Assembly (NCBI RefSeq): GCF_900111515.1
Contig: NZ_FOHS01000002.1
Coordinates: forward strand, 744,001 to 808,000
DNA length: 64,000 bases
From: Hymenobacter actinosclerus
Lineage (GTDB): Bacteria > Bacteroidota > Bacteroidia > Cytophagales > Hymenobacteraceae
Direction of reading: 5' to 3'
Position 1 is the first letter of the stretch. Every line of letters starts with the position of its first letter. The position numbers and the translations under genes were made by a program. Under the pieces are notes generated by a model that saw only the letters and a list, made by a program, of their open reading frames with translations, did no database searches and was not told where the DNA came from. Below are positions 8,649-16,566 of the stretch, piece by piece.

Positions 8649-10421
8649 ATGTTGATGAGGTTTGGGTGCAGCCGGGCCGGCTGCGCAGACTACCGGCCGG
8701 CCGGCGGCACCCGAACGCAAACGCACTCTTTCACTACCTCACCAGCTTACCGCTTGGCTCCCGCTTCCTCGTCGCCATTCACCCCGCTGAAGATTCCGAT
8801 TTTTCGGATGCTGTGGATTGCTTCGTTCGTCTCGAACGTGGGCACCTGGATGCAGAACGTGGGGGCCGTGGGGCTGATGACCGAGCTGACGGCCTCGCCC
8901 GTGCTGGTAGCCCTGCTCCAGACGGCCTCGGCGCTGCCCGTGTTTCTGCTGAGTTTGCCCGCCGGCGCCCTGGCCGATTTGCTCGACCGGCGCAAGCTGC
9001 TCATCCTCACCCAAACCTGGATGGCCGCCGTGGCCCTGCTGCTGGCGGGCATGGCCTTCGGGGGCTTTTCGTCGCCGTGGCTGCTGCTGGGCCTCACGTT
9101 TCTGCTGGGGCTGGGCGGGGCACTCAACAACCCGGTGTGGCAGTCGGTGACGCCCGAGGTGGTGCCGCCGGCCGAGTTGCCCCAGGCCATTGCCCTCAAC
9201 AGCGTCAGCTTCAACCTGGCCCGGGCGCTGGGGCCGGCGCTGGGCGGGCTGGTTATCGGCTACTTCTCGGCCGGAGCGGCATTTTTGCTCAATGGCGTGT
9301 CGTTTTTGGGCACCATTTATATGGTGTACCGCTGGCAGCGCGAGCCCCAGCCCACCAGCACGCTGGCCACTGAGCGCGTTGTAATGGCCATTCGGGGCGG
9401 GGTGCGCTACGCCCGTTTCGCGCCCCCGGTCCAGCGGATTTTGCTGCGTGGGGCCGCTTTCACGTTTGGGGGCAGCGCCTTGTTTGCCCTGATGCCGGCT
9501 GTGGTGGCCCAACGCCTGCTGCGGCCTACCTCGTTCTACTCGCTGCTACTCACCTGCATGGGGCTGGGCGCCGTGCTGGCGGCCGTGCTGCTGCCGCGCC
9601 TTAACCGCCGACTGAGCATTGATAACCGGGTGGCGCTGGCCACCACCGGGTTTGCCGTTGGCCTGCTGGGGCTCGGTTACGTGGATGCGCCCTGGCTGCT
9701 GTACGGGCTGCTGGTGCTGGTGGGCATGGCCTGGATGCTGGTGCTCAACTCGTTTAGTGTGGGCGTGCAGACGGTGGTGCCGCGCTGGGTGCAGGCGCGC
9801 ACCATCAGCCTGTACCTGCTCACCATTCAGGGCGGCATGGCGCTGGGCAGCGTGGTGTGGGGCGCGGTGGCCGAGCGGGCGGGCCTGCCGCTGGCTCTGG
9901 CCGGGGCGGCCGGCTGGCTGCTGCTGAGTTTGCTGCTGGCCCGCCGCTACTCGCTCCTGACCACTCCCGAATCTCTCGACCACACCCCCACCCGCCAGCG
10001 CCCCGAGCCCGTACTGGCCGAGCAGCCCGCCCCCGCCGAGGGCCCGGTTATCACCACCACTACCTACCGCGTAGCCCCCGAAAACCGCGAAGCCTTCACC
10101 TACTACATGGAGCAACTGGGCCGCATCCGCCGCCGCGAGGGCGCCATCGGCTGGGGCCTGTACGCCGATTTGGCCGACCCCAACCGGCTGATGGAATACT
10201 TTCTTTCGGAGTCGTGGGAGGAGTATTTACGCCAGCACAAACGTGGGGTAGGCCGCGAGGAGGCCGAGCTGAAGGTGAGTCTGCGCCAGCTGCACGAGGG
10301 GCCCGGCATGCCGCACGTTACGCACCTGCTGGCCCAGCACTACCATCCGGCCGCCGGCCACCCGCCCATGCCGCCCGGCAGCACCCGCCTGGTAGCCAGC
10401 ACCGCCGGCGAGGCGACGTGA
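8649..10421 (+). CDS. MFS transporter with C-terminal monooxygenase-like domain
   Basis: An inner-membrane transporter of the major facilitator superfamily, enterobactin-exporter/MFS_3 type, probably an exporter of unknown substrate. Twelve hydrophobic segments follow IPIFRMLWIASFVSNVGTW. After the last helix (about residue 430) there is a soluble tail of over 100 residues containing TTTYRVAPENREAFTYYM and a later WEEYLRQH segment. This resembles an antibiotic-biosynthesis-monooxygenase ferredoxin-like fold, a fusion known in this family. From the ATG at 8649 the protein has 590 residues, with an unusual arginine- and threonine-rich extension of about 40 residues; TTG 8754 would give 555 residues and a more typical N-terminus. 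No partner gene is adjacent. Confidence 0.88.
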   Translation: MLMRFGCSRAGCADYRPAGGTRTQTHSFTTSPAYRLAPASSSPFTPLKIPIFRMLWIASFVSNVGTWMQNVGAVGLMTELTASPVLVALLQTASALPVFLLSLPAGALADLLDRRKLLILTQTWMAAVALLLAGMAFGGFSSPWLLLGLTFLLGLGGALNNPVWQSVTPEVVPPAELPQAIALNSVSFNLARALGPALGGLVIGYFSAGAAFLLNGVSFLGTIYMVYRWQREPQPTSTLATERVVMAIRGGVRYARFAPPVQRILLRGAAFTFGGSALFALMPAVVAQRLLRPTSFYSLLLTCMGLGAVLAAVLLPRLNRRLSIDNRVALATTGFAVGLLGLGYVDAPWLLYGLLVLVGMAWMLVLNSFSVGVQTVVPRWVQARTISLYLLTIQGGMALGSVVWGAVAERAGLPLALAGAAGWLLLSLLLARRYSLLTTPESLDHTPTRQRPEPVLAEQPAPAEGPVITTTTYRVAPENREAFTYYMEQLGRIRRREGAIGWGLYADLADPNRLMEYFLSESWEEYLRQHKRGVGREEAELKVSLRQLHEGPGMPHVTHLLAQHYHPAAGHPPMPPGSTRLVASTAGEAT

Positions 10422-10470
10422 TGAGGTGATGGGGGGTATGAGGTGAGGGGGTGAGAGGAGGCAAGGAACT

Positions 10471-10569
10471 GTCATGCTGACAAAGGAAGCATCTCGCGTG
10501 CTGACGTTGCCACACTAACCCTATGTCGGCCAGCGTCAGCACGCGAGATGCTTCCTTCGTCAGCATGAC
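10471..10569. repeat. Intergenic palindrome, TCATGCTGA family
   Basis: GTCATGCTGACAAAGGAAGC at 10471 continues through a 36-base arm that is inverted at 10534-10569, with only one or two mismatches and a loop of about 27 bases. Just before it, 10419-10460 is a G-rich low-complexity run built from TGATGAGG/TGATGGGG-like units, also found near 31258 and 61563. The rest of the 350-base gap up to 10772 shows nothing I can name. Confidence 0.85.
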
Positions 10570-10772
10570 AGGGGCGGTTTGCCCTCTTCTGCTCCCCCAA
10601 ACGCCAGCATACGATTCGGGGCGGAACGGGCGTTATCCGGCCGGCGGCCCGGCTGGCATTTCTGGCTTTGGGCGGAATAAATTCGGACTCGGCAGCGTTA
10701 CCAGGCTACCTCACCCGTGCTGCTTCGGCAAGGTAGTTGCCTGCTTCCTGACGCACTTCACGCTACTTATCC

Positions 10773-11660
10773 ATGACTATCCATCTCCGCTTTTTCCGCC
10801 GGGTTGCCGGCCTTTTGGCCGGGGGCCTGCTGCTGGCCGGCACCGTTTCGGCCCAGAGTACCAACAGTGGCCAGCGCGACGTACTGCGCGAAATCACCGA
10901 CGTAGTGGGCCTCAAGCCCCGCTTCCAGCTGCGGGCTACCAGCGAGGTGCAGAACGCGGCCGCCGTGGTGTACGGTGGGCAGCGCTACCTGCTCTACAAC
11001 CCCCAGTTCGTGGCCGCCGTGAACCGGGCGGGCCGCACCGACTGGGCCGGCATCAGCATTCTGGCCCACGAAATGGGCCACCACCTCAACGGCCACACCC
11101 TGCGCGCCGGCGGCTCGAACCCCACCGACGAGCTGGAAGCCGACGAGTTTTCGGGCTTCGTGCTGCGCAAAATGGGCGCCAGCCTCGCGCAGGCCCAGGC
11201 CGGCATGGCCGTGGTGTCGGATGAGCAGGCCTCTCCCACTCACCCCGGCCGCCAGACCCGCCTGACGGCCATTGGCCAGGGCTGGCAGCGCGCCAGCCAG
11301 CAGATTACGGCCAGCACCCGCACGGCGGCCCCTTCGGCCGAGCCCGCCCTCATGGCCAGCCAGCCAGCGCCCGTGCGGCAGGTGGCGGCCCGCACCGTTG
11401 CACCAACAAGCGTGGTGGGTAAAATCACGTTCCGCGCTAAGCCCGAGGTCGATTTCTACGTAACCAGCCGCCTGAGCGTGGTGCGCCTCGACCGCGACGG
11501 TCAGTCGGCCGAAGTAGTGGGCCGCCTCGCCCGCTCCGAAAGCCTCTCCTACCCCTACGTGCTCATCGATGGCCAGCAGCGCCGCCTCTACATCAGCCGG
11601 ATGGGCGAAATCTACGACCCCAACGGCCGCCAGGTAGCAGTCCTGACGGACCCTGTTTAG
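10773..11660 (+). CDS. Secreted M48-like zinc metalloprotease
   Basis: A 295-residue protein with a signal peptide (basic start, hydrophobic core to about residue 27, AQS cleavage region). The zinc motif HEMGH is at residues 99-103, and a third ligand is likely Glu122 in DELEADEFSGF, the arrangement of M48-type gluzincins. The C-terminal third, after an Ala/Pro-rich linker near residue 200, contains VDFYVTSRLSVVRLDRDG and looks like a small beta-rich domain with no catalytic signs. It probably acts in the periplasm or at the cell surface. Substrate unknown. The gene stands alone between two palindromes. Confidence 0.85.
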   Translation: MTIHLRFFRRVAGLLAGGLLLAGTVSAQSTNSGQRDVLREITDVVGLKPRFQLRATSEVQNAAAVVYGGQRYLLYNPQFVAAVNRAGRTDWAGISILAHEMGHHLNGHTLRAGGSNPTDELEADEFSGFVLRKMGASLAQAQAGMAVVSDEQASPTHPGRQTRLTAIGQGWQRASQQITASTRTAAPSAEPALMASQPAPVRQVAARTVAPTSVVGKITFRAKPEVDFYVTSRLSVVRLDRDGQSAEVVGRLARSESLSYPYVLIDGQQRRLYISRMGEIYDPNGRQVAVLTDPV

Positions 11661-11698
11661 AAGTGAGTAGTGAATGAACGCTACGGGGGCCGCTGAAG

Positions 11699-11780
11699 AA
11701 TGTGGCACGGACTTCAGTCCGTAGCCCGACCGTTAAACAGTTCACTTCAGCGGGCTACGGACTGAAGTCCGTGCCACATT
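11699..11780. repeat. Perfect 30-base-arm palindrome
   Basis: AATGTGGCACGGACTTCAGT starts a 30-base arm (11699-11728) that is repeated in inverse at 11751-11780, with a loop of about 22 bases. Each arm also contains a small internal hairpin (ACTTCAGT). A half copy of the same arm (GTGGCACGGATTTAAGTCCG) lies near 41799. It is just upstream of the palindromic promoter region of the PhzF gene. Confidence 0.88.
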
Positions 11781-11785
11781 TTCTA

Positions 11786-11839
11786 CCCAAAGATAAACGG
11801 CCGGTTTTCCGCTTGGGAAGCCGGCCGTTTATCTTTGGG
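11786..11839. promoter_or_regulatory. Perfect 19-bp palindrome carrying a -7 box in each arm
   Basis: CCCAAAGATAAACGGCCGG at 11786-11804 is the exact inverse of 11821-11839, around a 16-base loop. The right arm contains TATCTTTG (11830-11837), a perfect Bacteroidota -7 box pointing at the PhzF gene, 24 bases before its ATG. The left arm holds the same box on the other strand (11789-11796). TTG 11813-11815 is 14 bases before the right-hand box, shorter than usual. It may be a promoter, a regulator-binding site, or both. Confidence 0.55.
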
Positions 11840-11860
11840 GCTCACTCAACGCTCTATTTG

Positions 11861-12763
11861 ATGCCGGTTCACCCGTTTTTGCTGGTTGATGCTTTTACCG
11901 ATAGGGCCCTGGGGGGCAACCCCTGTGCCGTGGTGCTCGATGCCGACGACCTGACCGACGAGCAGATGCAGCGGCTGGCGCGCGAGTTCAACCAGTCGGA
12001 AACGGCGTTTGTGCGCCACTCGGCGGTGGCCGAGTTCGGGGTGCGCTACTTCACGCCGGGCGAGGAAATTCCGCTGGCTGGCCACCCGACTATTGCCACC
12101 CTCACGGCCCTGCTGCACACCGGCCGCCTGCCCCGCCCCACCGGCAGCCAGCCCCACGATTTGCGGCTGGAGCTGCTGCACGGCCCCATCGCCATCCGCG
12201 TTTCGCCCGCCGAGGCCGGCCAGCCCCACCTCATCCGCATGACCCAGCGCCGCCCCGAGTTCGGGCCGCTGCACGAGCCGGCCGAGGTGCTGCCCCTGTT
12301 CGGCCTCACGCCCGCCGACCTGCGGCCCGGTTCCGTAGTGCAGACCGTAAGCTCCGGCACGCCCCAGCTGATGGTGCTGCTGCGCGACGCGGCCGCCCTG
12401 CGCCGGGCCCACCTGCCCGACCCGGCGGCGCTGGAGGCCTACCGCCGGGCCCACGGCTTTTTCAGCTCCCACCTGTTTTGCCTCGAAGGCGCCACGCCCG
12501 CCGGCACCACCTTCGCCCGCCACTTTTGCACGCCCCCCGACTTGCCCGAGGACCCCGTAACCGGCTCAGCCACCGGCGGCATGGCCGCCTACCTCTGGCA
12601 CTACGGCCTGCTTGCCAACCCCGAATTCATAGCCGAGCAAGGCCACTGGATGGGCCGCCCCGGCACGGTGCAGGTGGCGGTGCAGGGCCCGCCCGAAGCC
12701 ATCGAAGCCGTCCATATCAGCGGCCAGGGCGTGGTAGTTGTGCAGGGCGAGTTGCGGCTGTGA
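11861..12763 (+). CDS. PhzF family isomerase/epimerase
   Basis: A 300-residue cytoplasmic protein of the PhzF/diaminopimelate-epimerase fold. The N-terminus FLLVDAFTDRALGGNPCAVV is typical, and the probable catalytic acid is Glu47 in FNQSETAFV. GEEIPLAGHPTIAT and the C-terminal DPVTGSATGG are the other conserved blocks. No phenazine genes are nearby, so its true substrate is unknown; most PhzF proteins outside phenazine clusters have no assigned role. The frame is open 53 codons further upstream through the palindromes, but homology starts at the ATG at 11861, just after the TATCTTTG box. Confidence 0.93.
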   Translation: MPVHPFLLVDAFTDRALGGNPCAVVLDADDLTDEQMQRLAREFNQSETAFVRHSAVAEFGVRYFTPGEEIPLAGHPTIATLTALLHTGRLPRPTGSQPHDLRLELLHGPIAIRVSPAEAGQPHLIRMTQRRPEFGPLHEPAEVLPLFGLTPADLRPGSVVQTVSSGTPQLMVLLRDAAALRRAHLPDPAALEAYRRAHGFFSSHLFCLEGATPAGTTFARHFCTPPDLPEDPVTGSATGGMAAYLWHYGLLANPEFIAEQGHWMGRPGTVQVAVQGPPEAIEAVHISGQGVVVVQGELRL

Positions 12764-12788
12764 GTTGGGAAGTTAAGGGCTCTGGCCG

Positions 12789-12890
12789 GTTGTAAAGACG
12801 CAAGATTGTGCGTCTTGTCGTTGAACGATGTTGGTGTATCGCTATCCAACCTCAACAACGACGAGACGCAAAATCTTGCGTCTCTACAAC
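12789..12890. repeat. Intergenic palindrome, GTAGAGACGC family
   Basis: An arm around TGTAAAGACGCAAGATTGTG (from 12790) is inverted with several mismatches at about 12852-12890, which ends in TTGCGTCTCTACAAC. Each arm also folds on itself (GACGCAAGATTGTGCGTC). The core (GAGACGCAAA, GCGTCTCTACA, CGTTCAACGAC) recurs in the palindrome at 48818-48955. Confidence 0.8.
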
Positions 12891-13016
12891 TAATACTTGA
12901 TGTCTTCGGCTCAGAAGGAAAGGCCACACAATTGGCCCGGTTTCCTGTTCAAGCGTAAGCAAGTGGTTAGAGTACACTTTCTAACTCCCAAACTTCCCCG
13001 CTTTTTAACGCAACAG

Positions 13017-13841
13017 ATGCCCGAATTACCCGAGGTTGAAACCTACCGCCGTTTCCTGGACGAGCTGGTAGTGGGCCAGACAATAACTGCTTTCGAAGTG
13101 CTCGACGCCCACGTGCTGGGCATGCCCGAAGACGTGCTACGGCCGGCCCTGGTGGGCCGCACCATTACGGGCACCAGCCGGCTAGGCAAAAACTGCTTTC
13201 TGCAACTCGACGACGGCCGGGTGCTGGTGCTGCACTTCGGCATGAGTGGCGACGTGGGTGCCTACCGCGACGCGCCCGACGCGCCCCGCTTCACCCGCGT
13301 GGCCCTGCACCTGGAGTCGGGCCTGCGCGCCGCCTTCATCGACCCCCGTAAATTTGGCCGCATCCGGCTGGCCGAAAGCGTGGCCGCCTACCAGCAGGCC
13401 AAGAAGCTGGGCCCCGATGCGCTGGAGCTGACCGTAGCCGAGTTGACCGAAAAGCTGGCGAAGCGTAAAACGTTGCTCAAGCCCCTGCTGCTCGACCAGC
13501 GTCTGACGGCCGGCCTCGGCAACTGGATTGTCGATGAAGTGCTGTTTCAGGCCAAAATTCACCCCGAGCGGATAGCCAGTAGTGTTACGGCCGCCGAGGT
13601 CAGGCACCTGCACGGGGCCATTCAGCTGGTGCTCACGACGGCCATTGCCGCCGAGGCCAACTACCGGAACTTCCCGGCCAGTTTCCTCATCCACGCCCGC
13701 GAGTGGGACGAGTCGGCCACGCCCGGCACCGATGCCCACGAGTGCTGCCCCCGCCACCCGCGCACCCGCATCGAAAAGAAATACGTGGGCGGCCGGGCTA
13801 CTTACTACTGCCCCAAGTGCCAGCCGGAGCCAGAGTTGTAA
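13017..13841 (+). CDS. mutM: Formamidopyrimidine-DNA glycosylase family protein
   Basis: A 274-residue base-excision-repair glycosylase/AP lyase that removes oxidised purines. The mature N-terminus PELPEVE carries the catalytic Pro and Glu, which fixes the start at the ATG at 13017. The conserved lysine lies in LGKNCFLQLDDG, followed by HFGMSG. The helix-two-turn-helix region contains LDQRLTAGLGNWIVDEVLF. The C-terminal zinc finger is present, but its first half reads CCPRHPRT rather than the usual CxxC, so one zinc ligand may be His. The second half, YYCPKCQ, is normal. It could be a Nei-like member rather than strict MutM. Confidence 0.93.
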   Translation: MPELPEVETYRRFLDELVVGQTITAFEVLDAHVLGMPEDVLRPALVGRTITGTSRLGKNCFLQLDDGRVLVLHFGMSGDVGAYRDAPDAPRFTRVALHLESGLRAAFIDPRKFGRIRLAESVAAYQQAKKLGPDALELTVAELTEKLAKRKTLLKPLLLDQRLTAGLGNWIVDEVLFQAKIHPERIASSVTAAEVRHLHGAIQLVLTTAIAAEANYRNFPASFLIHAREWDESATPGTDAHECCPRHPRTRIEKKYVGGRATYYCPKCQPEPEL

Positions 13842-13862
13842 TCCTCACCGCTGAGCATTGAG

Positions 13863-14645
13863 TTAAAAAAGAGAAAGTTGCGACGGACCAATCGGCAAGT
13901 CTTTCGAATTTCTCTTAACGCGGCCCATAGCTGAGCGGGCCGAATTACGCTCTTTACGGACTACACGTAAAGTAGCTTTACCACGATGGTATAACACAAA
14001 TTTTTGCATTAGCTCTAAATCTTTAAATATAATTAGATTGCTTTTAGTTGTCTGATATTCTATAGCCTCTAAATTAATGTTGTTAACTTCTTTGAAACGG
14101 TCTATGATAACAGAAAGTGTATTAGGCTGCCTATGGTCAACAGCAAGTTCTTCCCACGTAGAAGGAACTCCTGTTTCCTGGCATTTAACACTCCCATTCA
14201 CAAAGTTATCCTTAAAATACTGTTGCTTGACAGCTACCAAGTCGCTTTGGATACAATTTCTACAGGCAGTAGCGAAGATAGAATCTGGGCTGTAGCCCTT
14301 TCTATTAACCAACATTATATATGATGTATAATAACTAGACTTATCGCTTAGGAATATTTCGAAGCACTTTGTTCTAAATTGCACCTTAGAAACTTTAATA
14401 TTCTCTACAAATAAAGATTCTCGCTTCTCTTCATTCTCAACAACATCACCTGCAATAGATTCTACCTGCAATTCCTCCTTAAAACTCATCTGATAGTCAT
14501 AGTTCAATAATGCCAACAAATCGTTGAAGTCACTATCATTTAGAGATTGACCAAACTCATAAGAGTTAAGCATCATCTTGTAATATGCAAGTGCTTCCTT
14601 TTGTGAGGAGAAAATTCGCTCACCTATCTGAATCTGTTTTTTCAT
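13863..14645 (-). CDS. DUF3223 (DCL family) protein, AT-rich gene
   Basis: A 260-residue protein. The N-terminus (IGERIFSSQKEALAYYKMML, then DSDFNDLLALLNYD) fits the DUF3223/DCL domain, named from a plant protein linked to rRNA processing. The middle has a CxxC (ACRNC), then KCQETGVPSTWEELAVDHRQPNT, where Cys and Asp-His recall an HNH-like fold. The C-terminus is basic. Codon use is AT-rich in sharp contrast with both neighbours, a sign of transfer. It converges on mutM with a 21-base gap and no hairpin. In other bacteria such genes are scattered singletons. Whether it is a nuclease is unproven. Confidence 0.75.
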   Translation of the reverse strand: MKKQIQIGERIFSSQKEALAYYKMMLNSYEFGQSLNDSDFNDLLALLNYDYQMSFKEELQVESIAGDVVENEEKRESLFVENIKVSKVQFRTKCFEIFLSDKSSYYTSYIMLVNRKGYSPDSIFATACRNCIQSDLVAVKQQYFKDNFVNGSVKCQETGVPSTWEELAVDHRQPNTLSVIIDRFKEVNNINLEAIEYQTTKSNLIIFKDLELMQKFVLYHRGKATLRVVRKERNSARSAMGRVKRNSKDLPIGPSQLSLF

Positions 14646-14709
14646 AATTTAGACTACCATAAGAGCAATTTAATATACAATAACTTATCCATTCTCAAGT
14701 CCTGCCCCT

Positions 14710-15744
14710 CTACTCAAACTCCTCGTTGTTCTTCTTCTCGGCCCGGCGGTTCAAAGTAGTAAGCCAGGAGCGGGTGATGGGCGATTCGCTTTCGTAGCCG
14801 AAGCGGCGGGCGTCGCCGCGGTTGCTTTCGGGGGCGGGCAGGGCCTGGTTGACCCAGGCGAGCAGGTCGGCGGTGGTGCCGGGCAGCAGGCCGTGCAGGC
14901 CCGAGAGCAGCTTGGCGGGCAGGCTAAGGATGATTTCGGCGTCGCCGCGGCGACAGGCGTTCCAGATGCGGCGGGCGGCGTTGTCGGCGTCCATGGAAAG
15001 AGCGGGCAGCGAATCGGCCACCGTAAACCAGGCGTATTCCTTGCGGTGCTGGCCCTTCACCACGGCGTGGCGGGCGCTGCCGGTGCGCAGCAGGCCGGGG
15101 CACACGGTGGTTACGCGCACGCCGTACTGGAGCAGCTCGGCCCGGAAACTTTCGGAGAGGCCGACCAGCGCGAATTTGCTGGCGCAGTAGGGCGCCAGGT
15201 GCGGCACGGCCACTTTGCCGCCCACCGAGGCAATGTTGATAATGCGCCCTTCGCCCCGGTCGCGCATACTAGGCAGCACCGCCTGCATGGCGTGCAGCGG
15301 GGCCCAGAAGTGGGTGTCCATCGATTCCTCGAACTCGCGCACGTCCATGTTGTCGAGCGGGCCGGCCGTGATGATGCCGGCGTTGTTCACCAGCACCTCA
15401 ATGGGCCCCAGCTGCTGCTCGACATCGGCCACCAGCTGGCGCACTTCGTCGGGCTGGGTGAGGTCGCAGACGAAGGCGCGCACCGGCTCGGAGCCGCTGG
15501 CGGCCAGCTCGCGGCGGGCATTTTCCAACTCGTCGGCGTCGCGGGCGCAGATGGCCACGCGGGCGCCTTCGGCTACGGCCTGCCGGGCCAGAATGAGGCC
15601 CAGGCCGCGCGAGCCGCCGGTAATGAGCACGGTGCGGCCGGCCAGCTCGAAGTTGCCGCGGCGGTTGGCGTAGAGCGTGGCGGCCAGCAGGCCGGCGGCC
15701 CCCACGGCGGCCGCGAGTAGCGAGTTACGGGTATCGGATTTCAT
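14710..15744 (-). CDS. Short-chain dehydrogenase/reductase with N-terminal membrane anchor
   Basis: A 344-residue NAD(P)-dependent oxidoreductase. Residues 8-25 are hydrophobic and likely anchor it to the inner membrane. The Rossmann motif TGGSRGLG is at residues 42-49, NNAG follows, and the catalytic Ser with YCASK completes the SDR triad. The C-terminal tail of about 90 residues is longer than in classical SDRs and ends in charged residues. Cys-Ala-Arg-Asp after the second strand suggests NADP. Substrate unknown; lipid-modifying SDRs with such anchors are common. Next to the AT-rich DCL gene but of normal GC content. Confidence 0.9.
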   Translation of the reverse strand: MKSDTRNSLLAAAVGAAGLLAATLYANRRGNFELAGRTVLITGGSRGLGLILARQAVAEGARVAICARDADELENARRELAASGSEPVRAFVCDLTQPDEVRQLVADVEQQLGPIEVLVNNAGIITAGPLDNMDVREFEESMDTHFWAPLHAMQAVLPSMRDRGEGRIINIASVGGKVAVPHLAPYCASKFALVGLSESFRAELLQYGVRVTTVCPGLLRTGSARHAVVKGQHRKEYAWFTVADSLPALSMDADNAARRIWNACRRGDAEIILSLPAKLLSGLHGLLPGTTADLLAWVNQALPAPESNRGDARRFGYESESPITRSWLTTLNRRAEKKNNEEFE

Positions 15745-16005
15745 AGAAGCGCCTGATTGGAAAGGAGACTATGTACCTGTAAGGATTCGGAACCGAAAGG
15801 TTACGCGCCGGCCGTCCGGACCGGTATTTTTGACCGCCGCCGGGAATATAACGGCGCCGCCGCGCGTTGCAGGCGGGGGCTCACCAAAACTGGCACCATC
15901 TTTACTGCCCCCGCCTGGCCCGACCCCGGTGGCGGGCCGCAACCCGGTGGTACATTGCCGGCTTTGCTTTTTCTGTCCGACTTCTTCGATTTGATTTTTA
16001 CGCCT

Positions 16006-16470
16006 ATGAAAGCGCCCCTGCTCATCGCCCTGCTCACCCTAACGGCCACTCCCACCCTGCTGGCCCAGTCGGCCGCCCGCCCCAAACCGGCGTCGGCCAA
16101 GCCCGCCCCGGCGGCCCCGGCGCCCGCTCCCAAGCTCGATGAAGCCAAGATTGCCGAGCGCGCCACCGCCCTCACGGCCAACATGCAAAAGGCCCTGGGC
16201 CTCAACCCGCAGCAGATGGCCAAGGTGGGCCAGATTAACCTTATTAGCGTGCGCGGCGTGGAAACTGCCCGCCAAACCTACCGCCAGGATATCCGCAAGA
16301 TGGGCGGCGTTATCGAGGATATCGGTCAGGCGCGGCTGGCGCAACTTAAAGAAGTGCTCAGCCCCGGCCAGTTCGACAAGTACCAGCGCAAGCGCGAAGA
16401 GAAGATGGGCGTCCCCAGCTCCCAGGGCATCCAGGGCAACCCCGCACCCGGCCTGCCGGGGCAGGAGTAG
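16006..16470 (+). CDS. Small exported Spy/CpxP-like protein
   Basis: A 154-residue protein with a signal peptide (MKAPLLIALLTLTATPTLLA) and a Pro/Ala/Lys linker (about residues 20-45). The rest is helical and charged, with LGLNPQQMAKVGQINL and LKEVLSPGQFDKYQRKREE. The pattern of an LTPxQ-like motif followed by a second similar one near the C-terminus is seen in periplasmic Spy/CpxP-type proteins. The role is probably periplasmic, possibly chaperone-like, but this is inference. The divergent gap to the SDR (15745-16005) shows no clear promoter. Confidence 0.7.
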   Translation: MKAPLLIALLTLTATPTLLAQSAARPKPASAKPAPAAPAPAPKLDEAKIAERATALTANMQKALGLNPQQMAKVGQINLISVRGVETARQTYRQDIRKMGGVIEDIGQARLAQLKEVLSPGQFDKYQRKREEKMGVPSSQGIQGNPAPGLPGQE

Positions 16471-16511
16471 GTTGTGGGTTAGCGTATTAGTAGTTAGCGG
16501 ATAAAAGAACA

Positions 16512-16551
16512 GTCATTCTGAGCGAAGCCGGAGGCGAAGTCGAAGAATGAC
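16512..16551. repeat. Short intergenic palindrome, TCATTCTGAGCGAAG family
   Basis: GTCATTCT at 16512-16519 and AGAATGAC at 16544-16551 flank a GAGCGAAG/CGAAGTCG core. It lies between two convergent genes and shares its core with the repeats at 17361, 30214, 43956 and 61611. Confidence 0.7.
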
Positions 16552-16566
16552 AAACGGTTTCAACTG

